A DNA stretch of 64,000 nt from Nemophila menziesii (GCA_029959085.1 JARWIR010000023.1:8507860-8571859); one strand, 5' to 3'. Counted from the first letter of the stretch, positions 22,166 to 34,078 are shown. Notes: generated by a model from the letters alone, not told the origin. Program-made: numbers and translations.

Positions 22166-23918
22166 TGTGGGTCCTAGGGTGTTATAAAATTAAGTGCAAA
22201 AATAAAGGAACCACAATTACCGCAAGTGTACGGTTGTCCAAGTAATACTCCGACAAGTCGGGTTTCGTTCTCAGGGATTGGACTGGTATAACCCAAGTGT
22301 TCAATAAACAAGTAGTAGTAATTGCAAATACAGAAAATAAAAGATGAGAAATATTTATTTGGTTTTTATATTAATCCTAAGAATGTACGAAAATAAATAA
22401 CTGAAAATAAATACTAAAGGACTAGATGCAGATATGAGCTATACTTGAGTCTCGCTAGGAATCCACTTAATCAATATAATCTATGCTATGTTTAAGGGTA
22501 GAATTGGAATTATAATATTAGTCGGGACTCTAATATCTCCTAGCCCCCTGTCGGGTGGACCTAGAAGCTATCCTAAAGTATCGTAAACAACTGCATGGTC
22601 GAATATGGCTTTTCGGATGATATGATTTTACCTCTTTGGCTATGTAACTAGTTAAGCCTGTCGGTCAATAACGGATATTACACGGGTATTACGTAGATCT
22701 GTATTCAAACCCCCCTGTCGGATGATCACTTCGCCACTAAAGTGAATAGCCCGAATACTAAAATCTATTTCTAGTTGTACGGAAAAGAAATAGTGATTAA
22801 AACAAAATAATATCCAATATCTAAGACCTAATTCAATTTAAATCATAACAATCCCAAATTCAAAACATAAATTAAATTAATTAGGGTTCATCCCTTTATT
22901 GCGATTCTCAAGTAATTAAGGTTTGGCTCATATTGAAAGTAAAAACAGTAAAGAAATTAATAATATACATGTCCTAATAACAGAAATAAAATAAGAACCT
23001 AGATAGAGGAATTGGCTTGAACTGTTGTTGGAGATATAGACAGTCTCCAGCTTCTGCTCTTTCTTCCGCCTCTTGATGCTCTCTCTAAGGATGTATATAT
23101 TGAATGAATTATGAGAGGTACTGAATAATGAGGTCTAAGGGGTGTATTTATAGGTGTTGGAAGACCCTAGGTCGAAATTGCTTGGAGTGGAAGACAAGTC
23201 AAGGACTCTCAAATTCGTAGCTCTAAAAGATAAGATTCTGCTGATTTGATTTGGTCATATCTTTTTCAATACTTATTCGTTTGAGAAGTTCCAATATATG
23301 AAACTGCTTGTCTTGGAAAGCTCTTTCTATTGGTGCAGACCATTCTTCCAGAATCCATGTCAATCTTTTATTATGATTTAATCTCTAAAACGTGGCTGGA
23401 TTTTCAGATTTCAAAAGGCAGCTTTATCTTTTCCTCCTTTGAATAAATCTTTCCTAAATCTTCTTATTTCCATGTAAATATTCTTTCCTTTCATCTTTAT
23501 CTTGACTTGGCCTCTAAGTAATTACCATTTATCTTTTAAAGCTTCACATTAAATAAATAATTAAACCGCATATGCTTAAAAAGAATAAATCAATAAATCA
23601 AGAAAACGAAATAGGAAAGTGTACTCTAAAAATATAAACTCGACTCAAAATCATTTCCTAACACTCTAAAATACACTAAGACTTTATTCTCACTTCTTCT
23701 CCTTGGATTGGTCTTTCATGAAATTCAAGAACCAACTAACTTTGCATTAAAAATGGTCAAATTTACGCACAAAAGCTCAGATTCTGCAAATAGTTAATTT
23801 CCAAGGGGAGAAAGCGCAATATGATCAATTAAGCCTAAAAGTCTATCAAATAAGTCATTTATTCACCTAAAAGTATGTCTCCAATGGGATAAGAATTAGA
23901 ACAAATAGGGAGACATCA
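22166..23918 (-). repeat. E2 5' LTR (right)
   Basis: 1753 bp, directly next to the primer site. The second arm of the U3 inverted repeat is one base worse than in the left LTR (TATGTCTCC at 23874-23882). Confidence 0.92.
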
Positions 23919-23923
23919 GGCAC

Positions 23924-25723
23924 TATTTGTTTTAGACACTTTTCGATATGGAACAGGTGGTGGAATTGGACAAGGAGGTGTTTCACATAACGGAAATGGA
24001 CGAGGAAATAGAACCGGGCCCACTGATCAATCCGTAGGGATGGAGGAATTCATAATGGAAGACGATATTCCGTTAGAGGATACTACTTATCCCCAGTTAA
24101 TCCGAACAGCAACACAAAAGAAGAAAGGGTGCACGGTATGGAAAAACACCCTTATCTTAAGATTACTCAGATATAATGTTGGTTTCAGGTATTTGTTGAA
24201 TAAGCTAACGCAAATTTGGTCCCCCAAAGCGCATATGGATCTTGTTGAAGTGGGTTTCGGATACTTTATGGCTCAGTTTAGTAACTCAGAAGATTACGAA
24301 AGGGTGTTAAATGGGGGTCCGTGGATGATACTGGACCGTTACTTAATCGTGAGGCCGTGGGACCCATACTTTATGCCGCAAGACGCCCCGGTTCTTAAGA
24401 CTACAGTTTGGGTAAGATTACCTTGGTTTCCATTAATAAATTACACGGAAGAAATTTTAACATCTATAGGGAACTTAATTGGGAAAATGGTTCGAGTTGA
24501 TCCGTTTACGAAGTCAAGGGCTCGAGGTAATTTCGCACGAATTGCGGTGGAAGTTGAGCTTGATAAACCGCTTGTACCGATTATACGAATTCAAAATCAT
24601 TTTCAGAAAGTGGAATATGAGGGCCTTCACCGTATTTGTTTCAAATGTGGCAAATTCGGTCATATAAGGGAGGAGTGTGGGGTGCAAACGGACACTAGAA
24701 AGAATGGGAAAGAGAAGGATAACTTGAATGTACCAGTTAGAGATACGGAGAATGGGGCTGATAAGGGGGTGCAAGTTTGGGGAATGGATGACGGTGGATC
24801 GGACCAGAGGAAGGCCGCGTAATAATGGGGGGGGGGTTTAATCAAAAACCTAATCAGAAAGAGAATAATGGTTGTAACAACAGGTTAGTTACGACACCTA
24901 ATAAGAAGAAAATTGGAAATACTAGTGATCGTATGGTTGGGTCGATATATGATGTCTTAGCTTCCTTAGGCAATGGAGAACCGAGTGGTAGTGGTGATAA
25001 GAGTACGGTAGAGGAGATTACCGTGGGACGAAAAACGAAAAGACCTCCAACCCCAGTAGCAAAAGTGGTGAAGCATGGGGTAATTGAAGTCACATCGAAC
25101 GCGCTAGAGGGGGTTTTTTCGATAAGGAGAAGCAAAGAGTTTCAGATGGGGAATTGATTGGTCCTAGTTTGAATCGTAGAGAGAAGAAGGTATCGAAAAT
25201 GGACGATAAATCGCGAAGTGGGGTAGACAATGTGGGGCTTAATTTGGAGCTACAGAGGGTGCATAACGTAGAAAGGGAAGTTAATGATCCGGAGAATAAG
25301 GCCGGAAGGGAATCAATGGTTATGGACATTTCACAAGGAGAAGAGGCTGAATTACCCAGGGACTTACTTGCAATTTCCGCAAGTTCAGGGGCTAGAAATA
25401 CTTATCAGTCAGAAGGTTTTTTGGATAAATTCACATGTGTACTTAAGGACCGAGGGGATGTAATAATGGTGGATGAGGCAGGGGACACGATTCCTGGCGC
25501 GAGCTGCGAATCAGCCACCTCAGCCGAGCATCTGCAGCCAGCGCTTCAACCAGGGACCGAGCAGGTACAGCAACAACTGTCGCGGGCTGTTTCGGCGAGT
25601 TGCAGCGAAGAAAATGTTGAGTCTTCCGCCAGCAAGGACCTCCAAGCTCAGCAGCTGCAAAAGGAAGATAGAGTCATGCATTGTAGTGGCCCTGTACACC
25701 AAGCAGACCACTTAGATGCCTAG
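23924..25723 (+). pseudogene. LINE A ORF1, C-terminal piece with DUF4283-like domain and zinc knuckle
   Basis: The frame from 16256 continues through TFRYGTGGGIGQGGVSHNG to MEEFIMEDDIPLED at 24040 and on to 24822. About 24110-24400 is a DUF4283-like region (WKNTLILRLLRYNVGFRYL, GGPWMILDRYLIVRPWDP), and CFKCGKFGHIREEC near 24640-24680 is a CCHC knuckle. Such proteins coat LINE RNA. A TAA pair at 24820 and a ten-G run (24826-24835) break the frame; a second shift lies in the G5/T6 run near 25110. The last part (25154-25723) ends in a Gln/Ser/Ala-rich tail. The breaks at homopolymers could include assembly errors. Confidence 0.8.
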
Positions 25724-25813
25724 GGGAGTATTCCTTTTGCTGGTCTTCTTTTATATTGTTTTGGCTTTTCTTTATTGTTTAGAGTATTTGTTTTGACTTA
25801 TTTTAAAACTCTT

Positions 25814-28800
25814 ATGAATAATACGACTAATAAAATAAATAGGGGAAGTTGGTCTAAGACTAACCATCCAGTTAACGTTTTATTTTGGAATTGTAGGGGT
25901 ACTAATAGCGAAGGCTTTAGGAGAGCTTTTAGGGACCTTGTGGATAGACACAAACCCATAATTGAGATTGTGGTGGAAACAAAAGCGTCCGGAGCGGAGG
26001 CAACTACCATAATAAAATCTCTTAGGGTGGAGTACTCTATTCGAGTGGACGCGATTGGATTTGCGGGAGGGATATGGGTCCTTTGGAATCAAACCTCTAT
26101 ATCCATTTAGTTGTTATCGACAAGTAATCAGGTAATCAAATTAAGAGTTTCTCATGACTCATGTGTTCCCTAGTTGTATCCGCTGTTTATGCAAGCCCGA
26201 AGGTTTGGATTCGTGAAGCGCTATGGGACTCATTGGAAGTAGCGTCCACACTTATTGTCGAGCCATGGCTAGTAGTAGGGGATTTTAACCAAATAGGAGT
26301 AACGGAGGATCAGGTTGGTGGTGTGGAGGGCATGAATCGGACAATGGTAAAATTCGAGAGGTGGAGAGATCAATGTGGACTTGAAGATATGGGATTCGTG
26401 GGACCTAGGGTTACATGGTGTGATTCGTGGAGGTCTGGAATTCGTATTCTCAAGCTCTTGGATAGAGCTTATGGTAATCGCTTGTGGTTTGAAACTTTCA
26501 GCGAGTCTAAAGTTCTTCATCTTCCCCGAGTGCACTCTGACCATGCGCCTATCTTAGTGGGTTTGATTCCATCCTTGGTAAGACCCCCTAGTCTGAAGCG
26601 CTTTCGTTTCGAATCAGCTTGGTGTTTTCATGAGAGTTTTTGAGACTTGGTGGAGAAGAAATGGCTAGTGGTAGGGAGGAGTCTTGGTGATAATATCACG
26701 ATCTTGAGACAGGAATTAGAGATATGGAAGTTTGAATTTTTTGGAGATATTTTTCGCAAAAAACGAAGGTTATTAGCACGGATTGCGGGTATTCAGAAGG
26801 CGGTTCAGAATTCGTATAATTCCTCGTTGGTAAGATTGGAGGCACGGTTGGTAGGGGAGTTTGAAAGTTTACTTGAGCAAGAGGAAGTCTTTTGGTTTCA
26901 AAGAGCGCACACTGAATGCGTTAATTCGGGGGAGCGCAACACGAGATTTTATCATTGTGCTGCACAAGTTAAAAAGAAGAAAATTAAGGAATTGCACATT
27001 CGGGATGATAATCAGGAGTGGATAGTGGATATGGAGGTAGAGAAGCGTTGGGTTAGAGGTTTTTTCGTGGGGCTTTTTGCGCATGAAGATTGTCACTCCT
27101 CCGTGGGGGGACTCCCACACCCGATAAGGTTTGCGGCTAGAGATATTGAGGGGTTGAGTGGAGAGATATTAGATGAAGAGGTTCGTATAGCGGTGTTTCA
27201 GATGGCACCTCATAAAGCGCCAGGTCCGGATGGTTTTACAGCAGGTTTTTATCAGCGGTGTTGGGATGTAGTGGGACCATCTGTTTGTAATATGATTAGA
27301 GATGCATTGATGGTAGGAAGATTCGCTGAGGAGGTGCTAGGGACCCTCATTCATTTAATCCCGAAGTTAGGAAGTCCGGAGTTTATCACGCAGTTTCGAC
27401 CTATTAGTTTGATTAACGTGTGCTATAAGATTTGTATAAAAGTCTTGGTCAATAGATTGCGACCTCTTCTAGCTAAAAACATTGGACCTTACCAAAGCAG
27501 CTTCTTACCGAATAGATCGACCATTGATAATGTAGTCCTAGTAAGCGAGGTGGATTTCGTGATGCGCCACAAGAAGGGTAAGAGAGGATATATGGCAATT
27601 AAAGTGGACCTAGCCAAAGCGTATGATAAGTTAAGGTGGGATTTCATTCGGGAATCCTTAGAGCTTCTTGGGGTACCGCCTATGTGGGTTTCAGTTATTA
27701 TTCAGGAATGGAAGATAACGTACTTACTGTCTTATGGAGAGGCGCGCCACTGGAGTCAATCAAGCCTAAGAGAGGGATTCGGCAAGGAGACCCTGTCTCT
27801 CCATATCTTTTTGTTATTTGTATGGAAAGGCTATCGCTGCTCATCCAAGACTTGGTGCGAAATGGGTCCTGGAAACCAATATATCTTTGTTCAGGGGGGG
27901 TCTCCTATCTCACATATATTTTTTGCAGATGATTTGATTTTATTTGCAGAGGCGTCTGTTGATAGTTTCATTTTATTGCAGGAATCCCTTGATATTTTTT
28001 GTAGGGAGGCGGGGCAAACGATTAGCAAGGAGAAATCAATTATATATTTCTCCAAGAATGTAGAGGAAGGTCTTGCTTCAAGTATCACGATGAGGAGTGG
28101 GTATCAAAGAAGTGATGGGATTGGTAAGTACTTAGGTGTTAATATTCTTTCGGGGCGGCGCCCGAAGGGATTTTTTGGGGAATTTGTGAATGACCTTCGT
28201 GGAAAGTTAGCAAAATGGAAGGGTAGCACATTATCGTTAGCAGGAAGAATTACTCTTGCTCAATCAGTCCTTAGTGCGGCCCCTATGTATATCATGCAAA
28301 TCGAAAGACTACCTAGATATGTTTGTGAAGAAATAGATCGGATTAGAAGGGAGTTTATCTGGGGTTCTACGGAGGTATAGAAGAGTATTAACTGGGTTGC
28401 ATGGAGGGATATTTGTAGTCCTAAGGAAGCTGGTGGATTGGGGTTTCGTTATGCAGAAGATATGAACATCGCCCTCATGGGCAAGTTAGGGTGGAAATTA
28501 ATACATGACGAGACTACTTTGTGGCCTAGGATAATGAGAGAAAAATATTTTCACGGGCCGCCTATGCAATATTTGAACAAGCAAACAGATTCGAGGATGT
28601 GCCGAGCAATTGTTGTTGGTTTAGAGGTAATCAGAAGGGGTTCTAGGTGGGTGGTAAATAAGGGGGAAATGGTTGCTTTTTGGTGTGATGTATGGATAGG
28701 ATATACACCCCTTATTGAACATGTGATAGGGATATTTGAGGCTAGTGAATTGACTAAAAGAGTTTGTGACTACAAAAAGGAGGATGGCACGTGGGATTGG

Positions 28801-30261
28801 GAGGCGATTCATAATTTCCTACCCCCATCGAAGCTACTAGAAATTGCGGGGTCACGTTTGGGTGGGGATGAGTCGATTAGAGATTTAGTTTCATGGTTAT
28901 CGGAAGCTGATGGCGAATTCACGGTAAGATCAGTAGGGTGGGGGAGTAGGCCTTTTAATAATAGCATGGCATTTTTATGGAAGAAAGTTTGGGGCCTGAA
29001 ATCTACACAAAAAACTCGGGTGTTCTTGTGGCGAGCGGTAAGAGAAAGGATTGCTACGCGAGGAAATCTAGTTAGGCGGGGTATGGAAGTACCTGCAACA
29101 TGTCCACTTTGCGAAGTGGAGGTGGAGTCTGCAATTCACTTGTTCCGAAAGTGTTCAAAGGTGCGTGGAATTTGCGCTGAGGTGAGATGGGAGGTACTAA
29201 GGCATGGCTGTGGTGAAGAGGTATTGATCCCTACCACCTGTGATGTTTCGGTTATGGGGAATGATCATTGGGGTGGGGGGCTGGGCTTGAACTTTAATTC
29301 TTGTTATTTACATGACAGGTCCTTGGAGTTGAATAGCTTGGCGAACAGGTGTGGAGCTATGCTGGTTTCGCCTCCAGAAGACAGTAGCGGGACCTGCAGC
29401 AGCTATGGGAGTTCGGAACGGCATAGACAGACCACAGGTGAGGCGGCGGAGGCTAATCAGGCGGCAGGACAGCGAAGGCAACAGGTGGATCAGGCTGTTC
29501 GGGAGCGCAGCGCTGCAAGTGGGGCTCATCAGGAGGAAAATTCGAATTTGACTGTAGATGACCATGGTTGGTGGGCCAGAAATATATCAAGTAATATGAT
29601 ATTCGCTGGAGTTCGATGGGGCGTGTTTTTTGGTGCGCTCTTGGATACGATTTGGAAGCAAAGGAATGAGTTAGTGTTTAATGGAGTTGCCTTTCCGAAT
29701 GAAGTTACAATAGTTAAGAAAGCGCGACACATAGCTATTGGAATTAATAGAGCTTGGGGAAAATTACCCAGATCTAATATGTCAAAGAAATACGTGGTGT
29801 CTTTGGTAGGGTGGTCAAAACCTACTAGAGGAGTCAAGCTTAATACGGATGGGAGCTTCGATAGTAGAGGATTGGTAGGAGGCGGAGGTGGCATTGTGAG
29901 GGATTGTAACGGGGATTGGCTTGGTGGCTTCATGATGAAGGTACATCAAGTATCTCCGGTTATCATAGAACTTATTGCACTTTGGGAGGGCCTGAAACAA
30001 TTAGAAAGATTGGGATTCCAAGATGTGACCGTTGAGGTGGATTCAAGAGAGTTGATTGATCTAGTTCACAATGCAACGAATGGTAGGGGTCCGGGAGCAC
30101 AATGGATCACGCAAGTTTGTATAATTTTGGATAGAAATAAGGGCTTTCACTTACGGAGTATATATAGGGAAGCTAATGCTTGTGCAGATTGGTTAGCCAA
30201 GAAGGGAGGAAAGACTGAAGCGGATTTTACGTTCCTTGAGGACCCTCCAGATGGTATTTAG
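25814..30261 (+). pseudogene. LINE A ORF2: endonuclease, reverse transcriptase, RNase H
   Basis: From ATG 25814 the order is: endonuclease (NVLFWNCRG, VVETKA, WLVVGDFNQIG, VHSDHAPILV; 25870-26570), reverse transcriptase (HKAPGPDGFTAGFYQRCW, FRPISLINVCYKI, GIRQGDPVSPYLF, FFADDLILFAEA; 27200-27960), a zf-RVT-like region (VFLWRAVRERIATRG, CPLCEVEVESAIHLFRKC; about 28990-29150) and RNase H with its four acidic residues (KLNTDGSFD, ELIALWEGL, VEVDSRELI, REANACADWLAKKG; 29830-30210). The protein would nick the target and prime cDNA on it. Defects: a frameshift near 26110-26160, TGA at 26641-26643, two cancelling shifts near 27712 and 27895 that scramble the GIRQGDP motif in the main frame, and TAG at 28378-28380. 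Plant L1 elements with RNase H are a known group. Confidence 0.9.
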
Positions 30262-30397
30262 AGGTTACTCACAAAGGATCGTATGGGATATAATCGCCTA
30301 GATTGATATATGATCCTAAGTTACTCAATAATGTAATAGATTAGTGTGTTGTATGTCTAACACGATCCACTTTGGATCTCCGATGTAATAAAAAAAA

Positions 30398-30413
30398 AGA
30401 TCTCCTTTTCTAT
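30398..30413. repeat. LINE A target-site duplication, right copy
   Basis: AGATCTCCTTTTCTAT follows the A-run closing LINE A and pairs with 4160-4175. Confidence 0.8.
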
Positions 30414-30859
30414 TTTTGTTTTGTTTTTGATTTCTCTGAATTCTTTATTACGCTGCTCCAACCACATGGGATCAGCTCATTCATAATGTGCTTACTGGTT
30501 CTGTTGTTTGCAGCAGATTTGGTGTTCCGTGTGATTATTTGTGCTTAGTGTATTTTCTGATCCTTAGTTGTTGCTTGGTGCTTGGTGCTTGGTTAGTTTA
30601 CTGTCTTTCATCTTGGTTGGAGTTTCTAGTAAAGTAAGTAGGTTGAATACAAATGAGTGACCTGGTGAGACACCATTAAATTTAACTTTATTTTTCCTCA
30701 AGGATTGCTTGTTTAACATAGTCAAGGTTTCTTCACAAAAAGAATTATAGAAGTTTCAAAAGTGTGTTGAATTTGGATTCTTATAGTTTTATAATGTCAT
30801 ATTCACGTGTAAGTTGTAAATATGGTTTTTAAGAGCATGTATTACTCATGACAAAAAAT
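30414..30859. other. Right flank of LINE A, no gene assigned
   Basis: About 445 bp of T-rich single-copy-looking DNA with a short TTGGTGCTTGGTGC repeat near 30575. I see no gene. It should join 4159 in the ancestral, LINE-free chromosome. Confidence 0.4.
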
Positions 30860-31245
30860 TTGTTGGGTTAGTGGACTTGGCTGAAACATTATCACAATGA
30901 TGAGGATATCTCATCGACTGCCACCCCACAAATAGCCCTCCTAACATGCCCTTTTCTCTATATATGCTATTTATGGATAATCGTTAGTACATTTTATCCA
31001 TAAATTTAGTCATTAAAATGGGATTCTAGCTTGAATTTGAGCTAGATTTGAACTAATTACTCTTTACTTTTACATATTTACTTGATAATTAAAAAATATT
31101 AACATAGATATAATGCTTATTTATTTGGAAAGAATTAATAATGATTTTTTTATATTTTGCACACATGCAGGATATCATGTCAAAAATAATATTATTACTG
31201 AACAAAAAAACAAAACGAATAAGATTCGTTGGCCATGACATTTTT
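30860..31245 (+). repeat. Dispersed repeat, copy b (see 2960-3345)
   Basis: Matches 2960-3345 closely, ending in CGAATAAGATTCGTTGGCC. Its continuation is cut off where the truncated 3' end of E4 begins (about 31246). Confidence 0.65.
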
Positions 31246-32137
31246 CATATATATAATTATTTTTATGCTCTTATTGAAAAATTTAGCTCGTAGCTTCTTT
31301 TTCATTCACTATTACCCCGACAAAGGGTTACAATATAATCCTGTGAATCATCATCAATATAAAGAACATAGCACAATTTATAAGCCCAAAATAATCCCAT
31401 CCCAATAACAATTCCCATAATGGTGGACCCACCACCCCAAACTCAAGCTCTAAAACAACTGTCTATGCATCGTGATTCGAGTGCGGGTCATATGAAAAAG
31501 ACCTATAATCTAAAGGGATATGGATTATAATGTGTTTCAATATAAAGATTTAGAAAGGCTAGAAAGGGCTGAGAAGGATATAGCATATAAAATCAAATAA
31601 CAAGGTGAGAAGGTATAAAAAGGCTTCAAGTGGCTTCAATATGAAAGAACTGCCTTAATCACTTTCTACACCATGTAATTTCGTTATTTTCTTACCTTTA
31701 TCACTTTCATCAAATTGGTTTGTCAACTAGCTTGGATCTCACGGCCTACACACTTCTCAAGGTTCCCTGAGATCGAACATACTTTCTATCGCATTGCTCA
31801 CTAATCTTTTCTTTACTATCAAGGTGTGTTTTCTTGCAAATACTCAAAGCATACAGATAACATAGCTCATAAACATACTACATACTATCATCAATTCAAT
31901 GAGCTTATGCTTTCAAGCTATTAACCACACTTTACATCTAATTCTCATGTATCAAATTTTTTTGATTTTCACCTAAAAACAGAAATATGGAGATGAGAGA
32001 CAACGAATCCCCACACCGCCAACTAAAAAATGAGTCGTGTCCCCACGACTCGAAAAAGACTCGAAACAAAAATTAAAATTAGCAGATAAAAGCATTTACA
32101 GAAATGGTAAGGAAGAAAGAGAACATACTTTCGAGGC
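31246..32137 (-). other. E4 non-coding 3' region, truncated
   Basis: Contains a perfect 8-bp-stem hairpin at 32032-32051 (GAGTCGTG, GGGA, CACGACTC on the minus strand), a 6-bp-stem hairpin at 32132-32148 (CGAGGC...GCCTCG), polypurine-like words near 31438 and TTGTAACCCTTTGTCGGGG at about 31316-31334, all shared in kind with E1-E3. No gene. Confidence 0.6.
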
Positions 32138-33400
32138 TTATTGCCTCGCATTATCGACATCCAAGGTAGGATTTGCTTGATCTTTCTTTAATTGCTCAAG
32201 GAGTTTCATTATGTGCACTTGATTGGCTTTGATTTGTGCCACATCAATGGCTAAGGAAGTTTGAGCTGCTTCGAAGTTGTTTAAACGCTCCTCCATCTTC
32301 TCTTGCACACTTTGCTCCTTTTCTTCTTTTGAGACTTGCGTAGAAACCGCTCATCTCAAGACTTTCATGATCCAAGCATTATCAATATAACTCTTCTTAA
32401 ATTCGAGTTTCTCTTCTTCACCCAATATAACATTCACTTTTCGCACAAGAGACGTGATCATAGTAGGAAATTTAACATTATAAACCGATTTAGGAGAGAC
32501 CGAAAATCGCATCACCTCCTCAAAGATCAACTGTGCCACATCCACTTCTTCTCCTCTCAAAATACAATTCAAAAGTAGAGCTTTCTTCTTAGTCACATCC
32601 AAAGTTCGTGTGTTTCCAAAGACATTAGGAATAAGGAAAATGTGCCAAACTCTCGCATCCGGTTGAAGATATTTGTAAGGCCAAGGTGCCTTTAATTCTC
32701 CATTATGTGATTGCACTTTTTCCTTGTCTAAAACATGCTCCAAAAGTAATTCCTCATCAAAGATTTTTCGTTTAGAAACCGCCTCACTATATTTGCAATG
32801 TCCAATTAATTTCTTAAACTTGAAGTGGTTTCTAATCTCATTAACTGTGAAAGGAACTAACTTTCCTCTAATCGGAACACAACCTTTACTATCTCGGCTA
32901 AAGAGGCCTAAATAGAATTCTAAAACTAACTCATGACATAATTCAGAATGTCTTACCATCAACGTAGACCAACCCAATTTTTCACCAAGCTCCAAGAATC
33001 TCTTATATTCTCCTGTACCAACTTCTTCATTGAATACTTTCTCATAAGCAAAAGGTAGTTCCTTTAATTGTTTTTTTGCAGAAGCTATCAAGGCCTTTGA
33101 AGCTTTCTCTTTATCCATGGATGTAGGACCATTTAAGGGAAGAGGTTGAGTTTTATCCTTTGAGTAAAAGTAAAGCCTTTTTCCCATTGAATCAAACATA
33201 ACTAGCTTACCTCCATCTTCATCATCGATTTTACCCTTAGATTTGGAACTAGAACCTTTGTTATTTGATTTCTTCTGAATTGAACCCAATACCTTGCTTC
33301 TCTTCATCTCCCTCTTGTTAGCTAATGTTTCAGTTCTCTCAATTGACCACCAACTCAAAGCTTTAACAACTCTTGAAATTTGAACTTTTAAATTATTCAT
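32138..33400 (-). pseudogene. E4 third ORF: plant-transposon-protein-like domain plus coiled coil, one nonsense codon
   Basis: 421 codons from ATG 33400 (MNNLKVQISRVVKALSWW) to TAA 32138, broken only by TGA at 32351-32353. The N-terminus is Lys/Ser-rich and basic. From about residue 110 it reads LGWSTLMVRHSELCHELVLE, FYLGLFSRDSKGCVPIRGKL and PWPYKYLQPDARVWHIFLIP, resembling the 'putative plant transposon protein' domain common in ORFs beside Athila-type pol genes. The part after the stop (KMEERLNNFEAAQTSLAID, VHIMKLLEQLKKDQAN) is a coiled coil. Its role is unknown; no signal peptide or membrane segment supports an envelope function. E1 and E2 carry shorter unrelated-looking ORFs here that share only the coil. 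Confidence 0.65.
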
Positions 33401-33702
33401 TGAACAAGCTTGATTTGGTATAGGAAAGGTGAATTGATGATGAATCTCTATGTGGGTAAGATGAATTCTTGATGGATTGGTATGGAGTTAAGAAATTGTA
33501 GGATGAATTTTGAAAATTTAAGCTTTTGATTCTTCAATTTAATGTGTTTGGTGAGAATTGGGTGATGGAATCTCCTTTGTAATGATGTGGAGAGAAGATT
33601 TGATGTGTTTTTATGATTATTGGGTAGTGTTTTGATGTTTGGGGAAGGTTTGAATGATTTTTAATGGAGTTGGAAGAGGTTTGGAGAAGAAAGAGAGGCT
33701 TA

Positions 33703-33963
33703 GGCCCTGTTTGGTTCGTGAAAATAATGGGTGTTTTCTGTTTTCATTTTCTATATTTTTGAAAATACTAATAAAAACGTGTTTGGCTACAGAAAATGAA
33801 AACAGTTTTCTGGAAAATTTAATGAAAACAGTGCTATATTGGAGAACGTGAAATCGACGTTTTCCATATTTTCTAAAAATTTTGAAAAGAAAACGAAAAT
33901 CATTTTCTGAAAATATATTCTGAAAACAAAAACAGAAAATGTTTTCACAAACCAAACAGGGCC
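33703..33963. mobile_element. Tourist-like MITE in E4
   Basis: 261 bp with terminal inverted repeats of about 22 bp (GGCCCTGTTTGGTTCGTGAA and its near-perfect complement) flanked by TTA at 33700-33702 and 33964-33966. A TTA duplication and GGCC..TGTTTGG ends fit PIF/Harbinger-type Tourist MITEs. The inside is built from GAAAA/TTTTC words and can fold on itself; it encodes nothing. Confidence 0.85.
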
Positions 33964-34078
33964 TTAAGGTTTAATAATTCGGAATAATACCAATCCTCCT
34001 TCTTTTATAACCTAAAAATGAAATTTATTTCTCTCTCCAGCGGCGCGGTGCGGTGTACCGGAGCTAAGGCCCGGTGTA

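Larger units (their letters stand above)
16257..23918 (-). mobile_element. E2: non-autonomous gypsy-type LTR element inserted in LINE A
   Basis: The element is 7,662 bp, flanked by the perfect duplication GGCAC (16252-16256 and 23919-23923). The two 1753-bp LTRs differ at about 25 sites by eye (1.4%). It has a tRNA-Asp primer site, a single broken ORF (22001-20698) without recognisable gag or pol enzyme domains, a palindrome array, a coiled-coil ORF remnant and the same 3' non-coding blocks as E1. It must have been mobilised by proteins made elsewhere, plausibly by an E1-like relative because the cis signals match. Confidence 0.9.
4176..30397 (+). mobile_element. LINE A: L1-type retrotransposon with RNase H, split by E1 and E2
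   Basis: The element carries ORF1 (Gly/Ser-rich N-terminus, DUF4283-like domain, CCHC knuckle) and ORF2 (endonuclease, reverse transcriptase, zf-RVT-like cysteine region, RNase H), ends in an A-run at 30389-30398 and is flanked by a 16-bp duplication. Removing E1 (4618-15861) and E2 (16257-23918) plus one target copy each leaves about 7.3 kb. The 5' UTR is 4176-4312. Reading frames resume exactly across both insertion points, which proves that the three coding pieces belong to one LINE. Frameshifts and stops in both ORFs make it inactive. Confidence 0.9.

Noticed and set aside
32138..33400. An envelope gene making E4 retrovirus-like
   Set aside because: No signal peptide, membrane segment or cysteine pattern is visible; the protein is basic, then coiled-coil.
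33617..33955. A 112-codon ORF rich in Phe on the minus strand
   Set aside because: It lies almost wholly within the Tourist-like MITE and reflects its GAAAA/TTTTC words.
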